From Hymenobacter lapidiphilus (lineage in GTDB: Bacteria > Bacteroidota > Bacteroidia > Cytophagales > Hymenobacteraceae): a stretch of DNA of 61,495 bases. The first letter of the stretch is position 1; every line of letters starts with the position of its first letter. The stretch is from NCBI RefSeq assembly GCF_013377885.1, contig NZ_JABKAU010000027.1, forward strand, positions 1 to 61,495, read 5' to 3'. Under the pieces are notes generated by a model. That model was not told the origin of the DNA and searched no databases. It worked only from the letters and a program-made list of their open reading frames with translations. A program made the position numbers and the translations under genes. Below are positions 7,671 through 15,505 of this stretch, piece after piece.

Positions 7671-7707
7671 GTTCAGGAAAAGGGTCCGAATAGAAAAACG
7701 AGCGTAT
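7671..7707 (+). repeat. Cassette repeat, left array copy 13
   Basis: GTTCAGGAAAAGGGTCCGAA with an AAAAACGAGCG tail like copy 12. Confidence 0.8.
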
Positions 7708-7781
7708 GTTTTACGTAGCTGACCACCGGGTCCGCACCCGGTGTTGTCATCCCACCAGTCCAGCCGCGGCGAAGAAAACCG

Positions 7782-9023
7782 TTAGTTCTGGATCACCCAC
7801 GTTTGGCGGCGGCCATCGCGGCCCATGGCCAAGACCGTAAAGCTTCCCTTGGGCAGCGCGAAGCACTTCTTGTCTCCTGGGCCTTGCACTTCCACTACGT
7901 CCAGCGGGATGGCATGGGCTAGGTCTTCAGCGGCAGCATAGGCCAGCAGCAAGCAAGGATAGCCCACTGTGATTGGTTCGACAATGGCCACGGGCTCATA
8001 ACCCGCGTGGAATACCCACGCGGGCCGACCGGCCTGGTACTTCGTGCGGGGGTGATAGACGTTTACGTCGACGGACATCGCCGGATCGGCGTGCGCATAC
8101 GGCGCTTTGCCGGGCACGGGCAAGAACACCGCACTGCGCGTCGCGGTCGCCAGCCGGTAGCACGCCGCTTCCCCGGCCGGCGTTCCCGCTTCCGTGAGGG
8201 CGGTTTGGTCGATCGTGAAGGGGTCGATGCCGGTCAACTCCCGCAGCCGGGCCGCCATCGCGGGCAGCCCCCCCAGCCCATCGGGGCCCTCGTTGGCGTG
8301 GCTGAAGCCGCAGTGCACCAGAATTTTGGCCTGCGGATCGGTTTGCAAGAGGCGCGCAATGTTGCGCGCCTGCGCCGGCTCCCGGGCGGCGATGCTCGCG
8401 TGCATGTCGGGGCTCGGCTCCGCGCCGTAGTCGTAGGCCACCAGCTGGTACCCGCGCGCGTGGGCAATGCGCAGCAAGCGCCCAAACTGGGGCTCTTTGG
8501 TGTAGAACCCGGTTTCGCGGACCGGATACCCGCGGTGATTCAGCCGGGCGTCCTGCTGCTCGGCAATCGCCTCCACCGCTAAATACCGAAAGCCCAGCCG
8601 GGCCAGTCCCGGCAGCAAAGAAGAGGCGAAGACCCGGTGCCGCGGGTTGTGGTGCGCTTCGTTCAGGATGATAATCCGCTCGGTGCGCGCCCGGGCCAAG
8701 ATGTAGCCCGCGGCCTCCACCGCGTGGAGGCCCACGAAGGCCAGGCTATCGGCCGCGGCCAACCGGCGGGGCGGCCCCGGCTGCTCGTCCCAGGCCCGGA
8801 GCGCGGCGGGGTAGTCCCCAATAAAGGAGTAGTCCCACGCGGCAACTTGGTTCGCGCCGGGGGTGTTCTTTGCGCATTCCTCCTTGATGACGGCCGAGAA
8901 CTTATAAGGGAGGGGGGAATCGGGCCGCCGTACAGGCAGCGCACTTTCCGTCTGCAGGACCAAAAAAGCGACCAGGCTCCCAGCAAGCACCGGCCCCGCG
9001 AGGAGGAGTAAAGACTTTTTCAT
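7782..9023 (-). CDS. Exported erythromycin-esterase/ChaN-like protein, 413 aa
   Basis: Starting at the ATG at 9023 the protein has a signal-anchor (KKSLLLLAGPVLAGSLVAFL). The central region (about residues 120-290) has IIILNEAHHNPRHR followed by FRYLAVEAIAEQ, then VAYDYGAE, the order seen in the erythromycin-esterase/ChaN-like superfamily, where a His-Glu-Asn type site hydrolyses esters or a haem-binding groove is formed. The C-terminal ~120 residues are a separate strand-rich domain. True substrate unknown; resistance should not be assumed. The frame is open upstream to 9161 but reaches repeat copy 14, so the shorter start is preferred. It is the largest left-array cassette. Confidence 0.6.
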   Translation of the reverse strand: MKKSLLLLAGPVLAGSLVAFLVLQTESALPVRRPDSPLPYKFSAVIKEECAKNTPGANQVAAWDYSFIGDYPAALRAWDEQPGPPRRLAAADSLAFVGLHAVEAAGYILARARTERIIILNEAHHNPRHRVFASSLLPGLARLGFRYLAVEAIAEQQDARLNHRGYPVRETGFYTKEPQFGRLLRIAHARGYQLVAYDYGAEPSPDMHASIAAREPAQARNIARLLQTDPQAKILVHCGFSHANEGPDGLGGLPAMAARLRELTGIDPFTIDQTALTEAGTPAGEAACYRLATATRSAVFLPVPGKAPYAHADPAMSVDVNVYHPRTKYQAGRPAWVFHAGYEPVAIVEPITVGYPCLLLAYAAAEDLAHAIPLDVVEVQGPGDKKCFALPKGSFTVLAMGRDGRRQTWVIQN

Positions 9024-9152
9024 GGGGTCCAGCGGAGCGGTCGCCGGGCGGCGGTAAACGGGGTGGTAGACGGGAACGGGGGAAAAGCGAGCAGGACGGG
9101 CCCGCGGAATCCGTTGGGCAAAGTAAAGGTCTAAGCCGGCAACCACCTCCTC

Positions 9153-9207
9153 GTTTAGCAAAAGGGTCCGAAGCTAAACGCTCTCTGTTTGAAAAAACGA
9201 GGGTATG
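9153..9207 (+). repeat. Cassette repeat, left array copy 14
   Basis: GTTTAGCAAAAGGGTCCGAA, GCTAAACGCTC, then a GAAAAAACGAGGGTATG tail. Confidence 0.9.
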
Positions 9208-9233
9208 TTTAGGAAAATAACGATACTCGTAGC

Positions 9234-9731
9234 GTGACCAAGGAGCAAGCCATTGCCATCGCGACAGGTTTTGTCGCCCAGCAAAACCAGGATTCGTCTT
9301 TGCCCGCCGCTTACCACTGGGTGGTCGGCAAGCCGGTTGAACACGAAGAAGGATGGTACTTTGACCACGTCTTTGGCCTTCGTCCTGGTCAGTTGGCAGT
9401 CGAACCCCTCCTGCTCGGGGGCGCACCTGGTTTTCTGGTCTGCAAGAGCACGCAACGGATACGCACTATCTCCTGGAAGGAACTCCCCGAACTTCCCCTT
9501 CAAGATGCTCTGCGCAAGCAGGCAGTACAGCAAGCGGAGAACCTCTTGGCTGCGGGACTCACGTTGGCGAACCTGCGGTCCCACCTCCCGTTGCCGTTGT
9601 CGGAACTACAAGCCTTTAAGGCCCGGCTGACCGAAAGTAACGAGGCGGAACAACGTGCTATGTTAACCGCGCAACTGTACCAACACGCCTGGAAAGCACA
9701 CGAACCAGACTTAAACCACAGCAACGGCTAG
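9234..9731 (+). CDS. Imm35/YrhB-like putative immunity protein, 165 aa
   Basis: The first ~80 residues (KEQAIAIATGFVAQQ, then EGWYFDHVFGLRP, then PGFLVCKSTQRIRTISWKE) follow the pattern of YrhB/Imm35-type domains, small alpha+beta immunity proteins of polymorphic toxin systems that start with a helix carrying EAIxIAxxY and end with a strand reporting sequence identity to ligand-binding domains. The C-terminal helical extension is unfamiliar. It uses GTG at 9234; no nearby ATG fits. No cognate toxin is adjacent, so it would be an orphan immunity cassette. Family assignment is by eye and moderate. Confidence 0.5.
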   Translation: MTKEQAIAIATGFVAQQNQDSSLPAAYHWVVGKPVEHEEGWYFDHVFGLRPGQLAVEPLLLGGAPGFLVCKSTQRIRTISWKELPELPLQDALRKQAVQQAENLLAAGLTLANLRSHLPLPLSELQAFKARLTESNEAEQRAMLTAQLYQHAWKAHEPDLNHSNG

Positions 9732-9752
9732 TTCACGCAAACGGTCCATATT
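9731..9752 (+). repeat. Cassette repeat, left array copy 15 (5' half)
   Basis: GTTCACGCAAACGGTCC, then diverged. Last copy in + orientation; the next cassette is cut by an insertion sequence. Confidence 0.8.
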
Positions 9753-9772
9753 CTTCACTACATTGCTTTTCT

Positions 9773-10159
9773 ATGAGCAAGATATTATACAGCGCATGCT
9801 TGCTACAAGTGCTGGCGCATGCTACTTACGCGCAAACGGGGGCCGATATGCTCCGGAAGTACCAGGCCGCTATTGGCTCCTTCCGCACGGCCGATTACGT
9901 GGTACAGCGGATTGACACGTTTGGCAACGGCCAGGTATGGAATAATACGGGGCGCGTCGTTCTGCAACGCAACCCGACAAGCAAGTTGCTTGGGGCCGCC
10001 TTTTTAGCTTCCCGCCCCGACTTGGCCCAGTCCTACTTTTACGATGGTACTACCGGGTTTGAACTCGATGACAAAGCCAAGACCTTCATCCTGGTAAAGG
10101 AGCCGTACGAGCCAAGTGTGCTCGGCAGCCCGGCGGGTCAAATGCTGGTGGAAGAGTGA
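9773..10159 (+). pseudogene. Exported protein truncated by IS3 insertion, 128 aa remaining
   Basis: The protein begins with a signal peptide (ILYSACLLQVLAHATYAQ) and a domain like the N-terminal part of Bacteroidota LolA/DUF2092-type or TlpA-associated proteins (GADMLRKYQAAIGSFRTADY, then a strand-rich region). Its stop codon TGA is formed by the first three bases of the IS3 inverted repeat at 10157, so the native C-terminus is missing. No continuation is seen on the far side of the element, so sequence was lost when the junction formed. It is the last member of the + oriented array. Confidence 0.7.
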
Positions 10160-10184
10160 GGTGGTCTAGTTAAGCAGGAGAGAA

Positions 10185-11093
10185 TTAGGCGATACTGTTA
10201 AGTTGTTGTTGGTGAAACAAATACGGCTTGCTGTAGCCAATGCTGGAGTGCCGACGCTCGTGGTTGTAGTAGTCAAAATAGTCCGTCACACTGGCCTGCG
10301 CGTCGGCCAGGTCGGCAAAGACAGGCCACTCACGGGCTTCGAGCTCCTCCGTTTTGAGGCGCGACCACAGACTCTCCGCTTGGGCATTGTCGTAGCACTC
10401 GCCGCGTCGGCTGTGCGAGAGCTGAGCCTGGGCCTCGCGCAGTAAGGCTTTGTAGGCGTTACTCACGTATTGTCCGCCGCGGTCGGAGTGCACGATTAGG
10501 CCGGGAGCGGGCCGTTGGGCCAGCAGTGCCCGCTGTAAGGCACTGGTGACCAAGGCTTCGGGCATATCGGCCCGCACCTGCCAGCCCACCACCTGCTTGC
10601 TGGCCACATCCTGGAAGGCGCACAGGTACGCCCAGCGGCCATTGGCTAGGGGCAGATACGTAATGTCGGACACCCACACCCGATTGGCCTGGGTAGGCCG
10701 CGGCTGGTCGAGCAGCAAATTGGGGGCGCACCGCCGGCCATGGGTCGAATCGGTGGTGCGCGGGGCGAAAGCCTTGGGCTGCAGCGCCCTTCGCCCGTGG
10801 CGGCGCAGGCTCGTACGCAGGGCCTGTCGGCCCACGCGGTGGCCCTTGTCCCGCAATTCAACCTGCAGGCGCCGGGTGCCATAGCGCCGTTTGTGGTGGT
10901 CAAAGACGGCTAGCATTTCCGTCTCCCAGGCCGGCGCTTGCGGGCGCACGGCCCCGCTGACTAGACGATGTCGCCAAGCGTAATAGGTGCTGGGCACCAC
11001 GCTCAGTAGCCGGCATAGCTGCCCGACAGAATAATGAACGCGTTGCTGGTCAATAAATTGCAGCGCACTCATGGGGTCGGGGGATGTGAGAAG
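10185..11093 (-). CDS. IS3-family transposase OrfB (rve integrase domain)
   Basis: Catalyses cut-and-copy transposition. The HTH_21-like N-terminal part (STYYAWRHR, YGTRRLQVELRDKGHRVG) is followed by the DDE core: Asp in WVSDITYLPL, Asp in VHSDRGGQYVS and Glu in NAQAESLWSRLKTE, then the family end RRHSSIGYSKPYLFHQQ. All three acidic residues are present, so the enzyme looks intact. The reading frame is also open upstream to 11450, but translation there is the shadow of OrfA. OrfB is probably made only as an OrfAB fusion through the A7G shift at 11105-11111. Confidence 0.9.
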   Translation of the reverse strand, partial: LLTSPDPMSALQFIDQQRVHYSVGQLCRLLSVVPSTYYAWRHRLVSGAVRPQAPAWETEMLAVFDHHKRRYGTRRLQVELRDKGHRVGRQALRTSLRRHGRRALQPKAFAPRTTDSTHGRRCAPNLLLDQPRPTQANRVWVSDITYLPLANGRWAYLCAFQDVASKQVVGWQVRADMPEALVTSALQRALLAQRPAPGLIVHSDRGGQYVSNAYKALLREAQAQLSHSRRGECYDNAQAESLWSRLKTEELEAREWPVFADLADAQASVTDYFDYYNHERRHSSIGYSKPYLFHQQQLNSIA

Positions 11094-11395
11094 ATGGCAA
11101 TGGCTTTTTTTAAAATCTCCAGCTCCTGCGCCAGCCGCTTGTTGGCCAAGCGCAGGGCACGTACTTCGGCGGCCTCCGCCGGGTCTGAGGGCAAGGGTTG
11201 TTGCGCAGCTTTCTGCCACTGGTAGAGCAATTTGGCGTTGATATTGAGCGCGCGAGCAGCGGCCAGCGTCGAGCGGCTTTCGCTGGCCAAGCGCAGGGCT
11301 TCGGCGCGGAAGGCGGCATCGTAGCGCGGCCGTTTGGAGGGGGAGGCTTTTTCCATAGCTTCGGGAAGGTAGCACCCAATTCTCTCCTGTTTCAC
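11069..11395 (-). CDS. IS3-family transposase OrfA (HTH protein), 108 aa
   Basis: DNA-binding subunit of the IS3 transposase. It contains an HTH_Tnp_1-type fold (KRPRYDAAFRAEALRLASES, then LAAARALNINAKLLYQWQKA) and a C-terminal leucine-zipper helix (VRALRLANKRLAQELEILKK). On the coding strand a run of seven A followed by G (bases 11111-11105) lies in the last codons and is a classic -1 slippery sequence that would fuse OrfA to OrfB. Confidence 0.85.
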   Translation of the reverse strand: MKQERIGCYLPEAMEKASPSKRPRYDAAFRAEALRLASESRSTLAAARALNINAKLLYQWQKAAQQPLPSDPAEAAEVRALRLANKRLAQELEILKKAIAIFSHPPTP

Positions 11396-11530
11396 CCGAC
11401 CACCTCACGCCTACCTCCCCTCCTCCCCACTGCCTCTTTTCAGCTTCCATACCTGTATTCGTTTAGAGGTAATTCCGGCATTAATCCTCTCACCATCAGA
11501 TTTTAAATCTGTCTTACCACGTACTCACTG

Positions 11531-11585
11531 GTGCATACAGTAAACATGATATGCAGCTTATGCATACCATGTTTACTGTATGCAC
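11531..11585. repeat. 18-bp perfect inverted repeat upstream of parA
   Basis: Arms 11531-11548 (GTGCATACAGTAAACATG) and 11568-11585 are exact reverse complements, with a 19-base spacer that itself contains ATGCAT-like words. It lies 127 bases before the parA start, in an AT-rich region with more GCATAC/GTATGC words. Position and symmetry suit a partition centromere (parS) or an autoregulatory operator. Confidence 0.75.
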
Positions 11586-11712
11586 TATACATCACGTACA
11601 GACAATACGCATAATTATTATGAAGAATACCGTATGTATCATATTTTCTTTGTTGCACATGCAGATATTATGTCTCATATTTACCATATGCCCCAACCAT
11701 AAAAGCCATGTA

Positions 11713-12480
11713 ATGCAGATTCTCACATTTACAAACCAAAAAGGCGGAACCGGTAAGAGTAGCTCCGCTTGGGCTGTGGCGCATTGCTTAGCCAATCGAG
11801 GCAAACATGTTGTATTAGTTGACGCTGATCCACAGCGTAATCTAACGCAGAGCTTACTAGCGTTAGATGCCCAACAAAGCCTAACCTTAACTGATGTAAT
11901 TGAAGGTACATATACGTTAGGGCAAGCAATGACTTCTGTGGCCAACAACCTCTGGTTGGTACCAGCGGCCAAGTCATTAGCGGCGGCCGAGAAAATCCTG
12001 GGGACTGACGCCATGTACGCGCTAATCTTCCGCAATGCTTTGCGGGATATGGATAGCCATATTGATTACGTGATCTTCGATACCAGCCCCAGCCCCAACT
12101 CGCCGCTAGCAATGGCTGCCATCACGGCCTCCGACTTGATATTCATTCCCACATCGCCGGAGTACTTCGCCTATAACGGCTTGGAAAATCTGCTGGACTT
12201 AGTTAAGCGCATCCAAAAAAACCTGACGCCGACGTTGCGAATAGGAGGGATCTTCTTTACCAAGTACTCGCCGACATATCGTCGTAGTCTGCACCACAGT
12301 TTCGTAAACATGATGAAAGAGCATCCGGAACTAGGGGCGCTAGTTCTTCAGACTAGTATTCGTGAAAACGTGGCCGTAGCTGAGGCTCAGGTTAACCAGC
12401 AGTCATTGTATCAGTGGGCTCCTGGTGCGACCGCGCTCCAAGATTACGAAGCCCTTACCGACGAAATTCTGACCCGATAA
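11713..12480 (+). CDS. parA: ParA-family plasmid partition ATPase, 255 aa
   Basis: Drives segregation of the replicon by ATP-dependent binding to the nucleoid. A deviant Walker A motif (KGGTGKSS, residues 9-16) lies near the N-terminus, followed by the A' motif VVLVDADPQRN, a Walker B-like YVIFDTSPSPNS and the later FIPTSPEYFAYNGLENLL. Length is normal for the short ParA (type Ib) class without an N-terminal HTH. Start chosen at the ATG at 11713, which gives the usual MQILTFTNQKGG; the upstream open frame runs through the inverted repeat. The next gene begins 2 bases after the stop, so they form an operon. Confidence 0.93.
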   Translation: MQILTFTNQKGGTGKSSSAWAVAHCLANRGKHVVLVDADPQRNLTQSLLALDAQQSLTLTDVIEGTYTLGQAMTSVANNLWLVPAAKSLAAAEKILGTDAMYALIFRNALRDMDSHIDYVIFDTSPSPNSPLAMAAITASDLIFIPTSPEYFAYNGLENLLDLVKRIQKNLTPTLRIGGIFFTKYSPTYRRSLHHSFVNMMKEHPELGALVLQTSIRENVAVAEAQVNQQSLYQWAPGATALQDYEALTDEILTR

Positions 12481-12482
12481 TA

Positions 12483-12794
12483 ATGGCCAAGAAACAGCAC
12501 AATCTCAATCACCTCACTAGCCGGCCGGCCGCTGCTAAATTAGATGAGCTGTTGTTGGGCTCAACGCCCGACACACCGACTGTGACTGCCACAATTGAGA
12601 AGGTAGTAGAAAAGACACGCTTTACTAATGTGCTGCCTACCGATACTTTTCGTCGGCTACATCAGCTTTCATTCTGGTCGCGGCAAGACATGAGCGACAT
12701 TCTGGACTCGGCTTTGGTTGCCTACTTTGCCAACCAACCTGATGCTGATAAGGCTCTACCGGAAAAGGAGCGACTTAAGCGTAAGATGCCGTAA
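12483..12794 (+). CDS. Putative ParB-like partition partner, 103 aa
   Basis: Small protein encoded 2 bases downstream of parA, the usual place for the centromere-binding partner in type Ib partition systems. A disordered N-terminus is followed by a C-terminal region (NVLPTDTFRRLHQLSFWSRQDMSDILDSALVAYF) that looks like a ribbon-helix-helix DNA-binding domain: short strand, then two helices. Its likely target is the 18-bp inverted repeat upstream of parA, where it could also repress the operon. Assignment rests on position and predicted fold, not on a recognised family. Confidence 0.7.
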   Translation: MAKKQHNLNHLTSRPAAAKLDELLLGSTPDTPTVTATIEKVVEKTRFTNVLPTDTFRRLHQLSFWSRQDMSDILDSALVAYFANQPDADKALPEKERLKRKMP

Positions 12795-12946
12795 GTGGGA
12801 CGTCGCCTCCTTGGCAGCAGTTGCGCGATCAATCTATCTATTCGGGGTGGGGAGAGACGCACATATGCTTCTAATCCTGGATCTTTTTGACCCTTGATAA
12901 AAAATTGATTACTCAGGAGTACAAGGCCACAACCAGCGGAAACGAC

Positions 12947-13639
12947 TTAGCCGATTGCATCAGTCCCTGTCAAGTTGGTCGAGGAGACATCCGGTTTGAG
13001 CAGGCGTAGCACGGTGGTTTTGTGGAAGCTTTTCCCGCGCCGCGTGCAGTAACCGTGAGCATTCAACTCGTCGGCAATAGCTAGCAACGTCAAGCCATCC
13101 CGTCGGAGCAGGGAGGCGAGGCGCCGGGCCTGTTTGTTGGGTATTGCTTCTTGGGCATTGCGCTGTACTGTTGCCCGGCCCAGGGCCCGGGAGTCGGCCG
13201 TGAAGTTGTTCGGGTTGCCCAGGGTGAAGCCGCGGGCCTTCTTGGCCAGCAGCCCCCGCTTCGTAGAATCGGAGATGTCCTTGGCTCCCTTCTGCGCGAC
13301 GGCCGCCAGAATATTGATGGTAAACTCGTCGGCATTGGGAATGTCGCACGCCTTGAAGCGCACGCGCTCCTCCATGAGCTTGGAGGTGAAGTAAACGCTG
13401 CGGGCCAACCGCGACATTTCCGCCACCAGTAGTGTAGCCCCAGCCTGGCGGGTCTCGACAATGGCCTTCGCCATTTCGGGGCGATTATTCTTGCGCCCGC
13501 TCTCCACCTCGATGTACTCGGAGAGAATCCGGTCGCCGGGCTGCAGGAACCGATGCGCAATTAGGCGCTGGCCTTCCAGGCCCAGGCCACTTTGGCCTTG
13601 TCGCAGTGTCGAGGCGCGCAGGTAGAGAACGTAGTCCAT
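12947..13639 (-). CDS. Serine recombinase (resolvase/invertase), 230 aa
   Basis: Catalyses site-specific recombination through a serine nucleophile. YLRASTLRQGQSGLGLEGQ near the N-terminus contains the catalytic Ser (residue 10) and the conserved Arg, and LLVAEMSRLARS supplies the RxxR segment. The C-terminal ~70 residues hold a resolvase-type HTH (LTLLAIADELNAHGYCTRRG, then SFHKTTVLRLL). Such enzymes on plasmids resolve multimers. A 37-bp perfect inverted repeat lies about 105 bases upstream of its start and may be its site. It is the only site-specific recombinase in the window and is not an integron-type tyrosine recombinase. Confidence 0.9.
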   Translation of the reverse strand: MDYVLYLRASTLRQGQSGLGLEGQRLIAHRFLQPGDRILSEYIEVESGRKNNRPEMAKAIVETRQAGATLLVAEMSRLARSVYFTSKLMEERVRFKACDIPNADEFTINILAAVAQKGAKDISDSTKRGLLAKKARGFTLGNPNNFTADSRALGRATVQRNAQEAIPNKQARRLASLLRRDGLTLLAIADELNAHGYCTRRGKSFHKTTVLRLLKPDVSSTNLTGTDAIG

Positions 13640-13743
13640 GGCGGGTAGTCAGGAGGAGGAGACGGGAGGCCGAAGCTACGGAGTTACATGGTAAGAACCC
13701 TCGTCTTTAAGATGTAACTTTCTGCTATACGCTATGAGAACGT

Positions 13744-13837
13744 CTGCCAGCCTGTCGGTTCAGACCCAAGAAGTCAAAAGGTCACCCTTACTGGGGTGGT
13801 CTTTTGACTTCTTGGGTCTGAACCGACAGGCTGGCAG
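13744..13837. repeat. 37-bp perfect inverted repeat beside the serine recombinase
   Basis: Arms 13744-13780 (begins CTGCCAGCCTGTCGGTTCAG) and 13801-13837 are exact reverse complements with a 20-base spacer, itself weakly self-complementary (CACCC/GGGTG). It is too long for an ordinary terminator. It lies between the recombinase promoter side and the 3' end of the next minus-strand gene. A res site, an invertible junction or a hairpin transposon remnant are all possible. Confidence 0.85.
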
Positions 13838-13951
13838 GTGAACACCAGGTGAGTCTGGAGGGGGCCAGTACCGACGCTGCTCACGCACACTATTCAGGCA
13901 GTAAGGAAAAAGGTAAAAGCGGGGAAAAGGGGAAAGACAGGCGGAGCCGGT

Positions 13952-14560
13952 TTAATAGGTTACATCGAAGCGGCCCTGTGTTACCTTGATAAGCTCCGCG
14001 CCGCGCTGGCCCGTAAACTCGAAGGTGCCGGCTACCACCCGGCCCACGGTGTCGAAGCGCGTAATCACCAGCTGGCCCGAGGCCGGGCCGGAGCCGGTGG
14101 GGTAATTGAAAACGGGGCTGGTGGTGTAGTCGGTCAGCACCCCGTGGCGGCCCTGCGCAGACGGAAAGGGAGCCGTAACCGATTCGTTTAAGGCAAACGA
14201 GCCCGGTGCCAGCACCGAGGGCAGGTAGAACCTGATGTTGGAATCAGGCTTGGGGTAATACTTTTCGCTGCCTTCCGGGGCCTGGCGCCTCAGCGAGAGC
14301 GAAAACTCAAAGCCCCGGCCACTTTGGGGCGTGCGGTTGACGCGTACCCGGTAGGCAGGGGACCCGAACAGCACCCCCGCCAGCGGCAGCCAGGTAGCGC
14401 CGTTGACCAGGGCACCGGCTTTGTTTGCGCCGGTTTGCGTTACCGGCGGCAGCACTTCGCGGGGAACTGAGGACGAGAGTTCGCAACCCGAAAGGGTGGG
14501 GGCCAGCAGGGTAAGGGTCAGGCCGGCCAGTAAGAGCCGGCTCAGGGGGGAGGTAGGCAT
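13952..14560 (-). CDS. Putative lipoprotein, 202 aa
   Basis: Exported lipoprotein of unknown function; the signal ends at PTLSGC (lipobox Cys about residue 26). The mature domain is strand-rich with a repeated pattern of polar beta-strands (FEFSLSLRRQAPEG, GTFEFTGQRG) like the DUF6252-type Bacteroidota lipoproteins. That resemblance is by eye only. Start ATG at 14560. It is 25 bases downstream of the nuclease gene on the same strand, so the two are probably cotranscribed, and transcription would end near the 37-bp inverted repeat. Confidence 0.65.
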   Translation of the reverse strand: MPTSPLSRLLLAGLTLTLLAPTLSGCELSSSVPREVLPPVTQTGANKAGALVNGATWLPLAGVLFGSPAYRVRVNRTPQSGRGFEFSLSLRRQAPEGSEKYYPKPDSNIRFYLPSVLAPGSFALNESVTAPFPSAQGRHGVLTDYTTSPVFNYPTGSGPASGQLVITRFDTVGRVVAGTFEFTGQRGAELIKVTQGRFDVTY

Positions 14561-14585
14561 AGGGGAAGGGAAGAAGGTGGCTAAA

Positions 14586-15440
14586 CTACTGCGTTGGCCC
14601 GCTATCTACGCCGGTCTCTATCACCTGCTGCACTGCTATGGGCACGGCAGACAGCAGGTCGAGGCCAGTAGCAGCTTCGATGGCGTCGACGCTGACGCGG
14701 TACTGACCCCAGTCAGTGCTGATGGTGTTCTCGTTGGGCGTGTCAATGGCAATGACACGGGTGTTGGTGGTAATGCGGGTGGCGTCGTTGTCGCCGGTGG
14801 GCAGCACGACCACGACTTTCCAGAGGCGAGCGGGTACGGTGACGCGGCCCTGGTCGAGGGTAGTTTGGAAGCCATTGGAACCGGTACCCCCCTTGCCGTA
14901 GGACCCGCAAATGATGTAGACTTCGTTGCCGGTACTAAGGAAAGTACGGGTATAGTTTTCGAGGTTAGCCCAGGTCTGCTGGTTGTTACGCGGGGCCTGG
15001 GGGACCATATTGGTCATCAGGAAGGTAGCCGAGTTGTCAGCCACGGTGCTGGTGCGGTCAGCCGAGGGGCACTGGTGGCCGCGGTCAAAACCGGAGCCCG
15101 AGTAGCTGGTGGACTGGACCTGGTACCAGTCAGCGGGCAGCGTGTTGTCGGCCCGGAAGTCGTCCTGGCGGGCAGCGGCGCCGCGCCAGCTGGCGTCGAG
15201 GTGCCAGCTGACCCAGGTGGGAATACCCCGGTCGCGGTGATAGGACAGCGCGTACTGGGGCTTGCTGAGCAGATAGTTGGTTGGCTGGCTGCTATCGGTG
15301 GTAGCCCCGCTGGGGTTGCCGAGGGTCAGGTGCTCGGGGAGCGGGGTTGCGGGAGGCTGGATCGGGGTGGGGTCTTGGGTAGTCGAGCAAGCGGCGGTAA
15401 ACGCCAGCAAAGCGACGAGAGCGTAACGGGAGACATACAT
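14586..15440 (-). CDS. Secreted DNA/RNA non-specific endonuclease (NUC1-type), 284 aa
   Basis: Magnesium-dependent beta-beta-alpha-metal nuclease. The signature DRGHQCPSADR (about residues 119-129) contains the catalytic His after Arg-Gly, and the downstream Asn in NMVPQAPRNNQQTW is the metal-binding position. A lipoprotein signal (LAFTAAC) predicts membrane anchoring at the cell surface or periplasm, where it would degrade incoming or environmental nucleic acid. Length is normal for the family. The upstream gene on the same strand is umuC, 66 bases away. Whether it is part of an SOS unit with umuDC is unknown. Confidence 0.9.
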   Translation of the reverse strand: MYVSRYALVALLAFTAACSTTQDPTPIQPPATPLPEHLTLGNPSGATTDSSQPTNYLLSKPQYALSYHRDRGIPTWVSWHLDASWRGAAARQDDFRADNTLPADWYQVQSTSYSGSGFDRGHQCPSADRTSTVADNSATFLMTNMVPQAPRNNQQTWANLENYTRTFLSTGNEVYIICGSYGKGGTGSNGFQTTLDQGRVTVPARLWKVVVVLPTGDNDATRITTNTRVIAIDTPNENTISTDWGQYRVSVDAIEAATGLDLLSAVPIAVQQVIETGVDSGPTQ

Positions 15441-15505
15441 GGACCAAAGGTAACGGGCCTGCCTGGGAGCTGCGGCAGGCTTTAGATTCTCTTTTGCGCA
15501 GGCAG

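Larger units (their letters stand above)
10157..11407 (-). mobile_element. IS3-family insertion sequence, 1251 bp
   Basis: Imperfect terminal inverted repeats: left TGAGGTGGTCTAGTTAAGCA.. and right (read inward) TGAGGTGGTCGGGTGAAACA.., both continuing GGAGAGAATT. Two overlapping minus-strand frames encode OrfA and OrfB with a shift site between them. No matching 3-bp target duplication is visible (GAG left, CGC right), which fits a rearrangement rather than a simple insertion. It marks the boundary between the cassette array and the plasmid backbone. Confidence 0.9.

Noticed and set aside
7782..9023. Macrolide-resistance gene
   Set aside because: The EreA/ChaN-like resemblance is partial and an extra C-terminal domain is present; a resistance role is not supported.
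11551..11712. Longer N-terminus for ParA
   Set aside because: The extension is translated from the inverted repeat and AT-rich leader and precedes the standard MQILTFTNQKGG start.
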